Source: Actinomycetota bacterium
Lineage (GTDB): Bacteria > Actinomycetota > Thermoleophilia > Gaiellales > Gaiellaceae
Length of the DNA: 5,664 bases
Direction: 5' to 3'
NCBI GenBank assembly: GCA_013694685.1
Contig: JACDBY010000405.1
Coordinates: forward strand, 1-5,664
Shown: positions 5,639 to 5,664 of the stretch, one piece after another
How the letters are laid out: each line of letters opens with the position of its first letter
How positions within the stretch are numbered: position 1 is the first letter of the stretch
Notes under the pieces: model-generated
Told to the model about the DNA's origin: nothing
The model's database searches: none
Seen by the model: only the letters and a program-made list of their open reading frames with translations
Translations under genes and position numbers: made by a program

Positions 5639-5664
5639 TTCCACCGGGAACTGCTCCGGTGGAA
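5639..5664 (+). terminator. Perfect 9-bp inverted repeat after the YtxH-like gene
   Basis: TTCCACCGG (5639-5647) and CCGGTGGAA (5656-5664) are exact reverse complements around an 8-nt loop, 17 nt after the stop codon. Position and GC-rich stem suggest a transcription terminator. The sequence ends at the last stem base, so a following T-run cannot be seen. A protein-binding palindrome or a promoter element of the next gene is also possible. Confidence 0.45.

Noticed and set aside
1..5664. Search for mobile elements, CRISPR, tRNA or toxin-antitoxin genes
   Set aside because: No transposase or integrase motifs, repeat arrays, tRNA-like cloverleaf or paired small toxin genes were seen.

Overview
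The window is high-GC bacterial DNA with strong G/C preference at third codon positions. Seven tightly packed genes lie on the minus strand and one gene lies on the plus strand. The compact operon, the secreted SpoIID/LytB protein and the YczE-type membrane protein point to the Actinomycetota. A deep lineage such as the Thermoleophilia/Gaiellales would fit, but that is an impression from protein style and no rRNA is present to confirm it.

Read in the direction of transcription (right to left), the minus-strand block runs as follows: a 45-residue single-pass membrane protein (4886-5023), a YczE-family membrane protein (4207-4869), rmlA (3434-4210), rmlC (2973-3437), rmlD (2179-3021), a small UspA-like protein (1743-2147), rmlB (722-1711), and a secreted SpoIID/LytB-domain protein whose 3' end lies beyond the left edge (1-699). 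Gaps are 31 nt or less. Two junctions are 4-nt stop/start overlaps (yczE/rmlA ATGA, rmlA/rmlC GTGA) and rmlC/rmlD overlap by about 50 nt, so this looks like one operon.

The core is a complete dTDP-L-rhamnose pathway. RmlA makes dTDP-glucose, RmlB dehydrates it to the 4-keto-6-deoxy sugar, RmlC epimerises it at C3 and C5, and RmlD reduces it to dTDP-L-rhamnose. Rhamnose made this way normally goes into cell-wall polysaccharide or glycolipid, so a peptidoglycan-acting SpoIID-type protein at the operon end fits an envelope theme. RmlA and RmlC both look divergent: RmlA lacks the usual C-terminal extension and has a substituted nucleotide loop, and RmlC is short and lacks a lysine usual in the family.

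On the right, a 46-73 nt divergent spacer separates the operon from a plus-strand gene (5097-5621) for a YtxH-like, probably membrane-anchored, envelope or stress protein. A perfect 9-bp inverted repeat after it ends exactly at the window edge. No tRNA, rRNA, CRISPR array or mobile element was seen, and no stretch over 300 nt lacks a gene. No clearly new system stands out. The most unusual points are the UspA-like gene between rmlD and rmlB, the permuted SpoIID architecture, and the small Arg-tailed membrane protein at the head of the operon.
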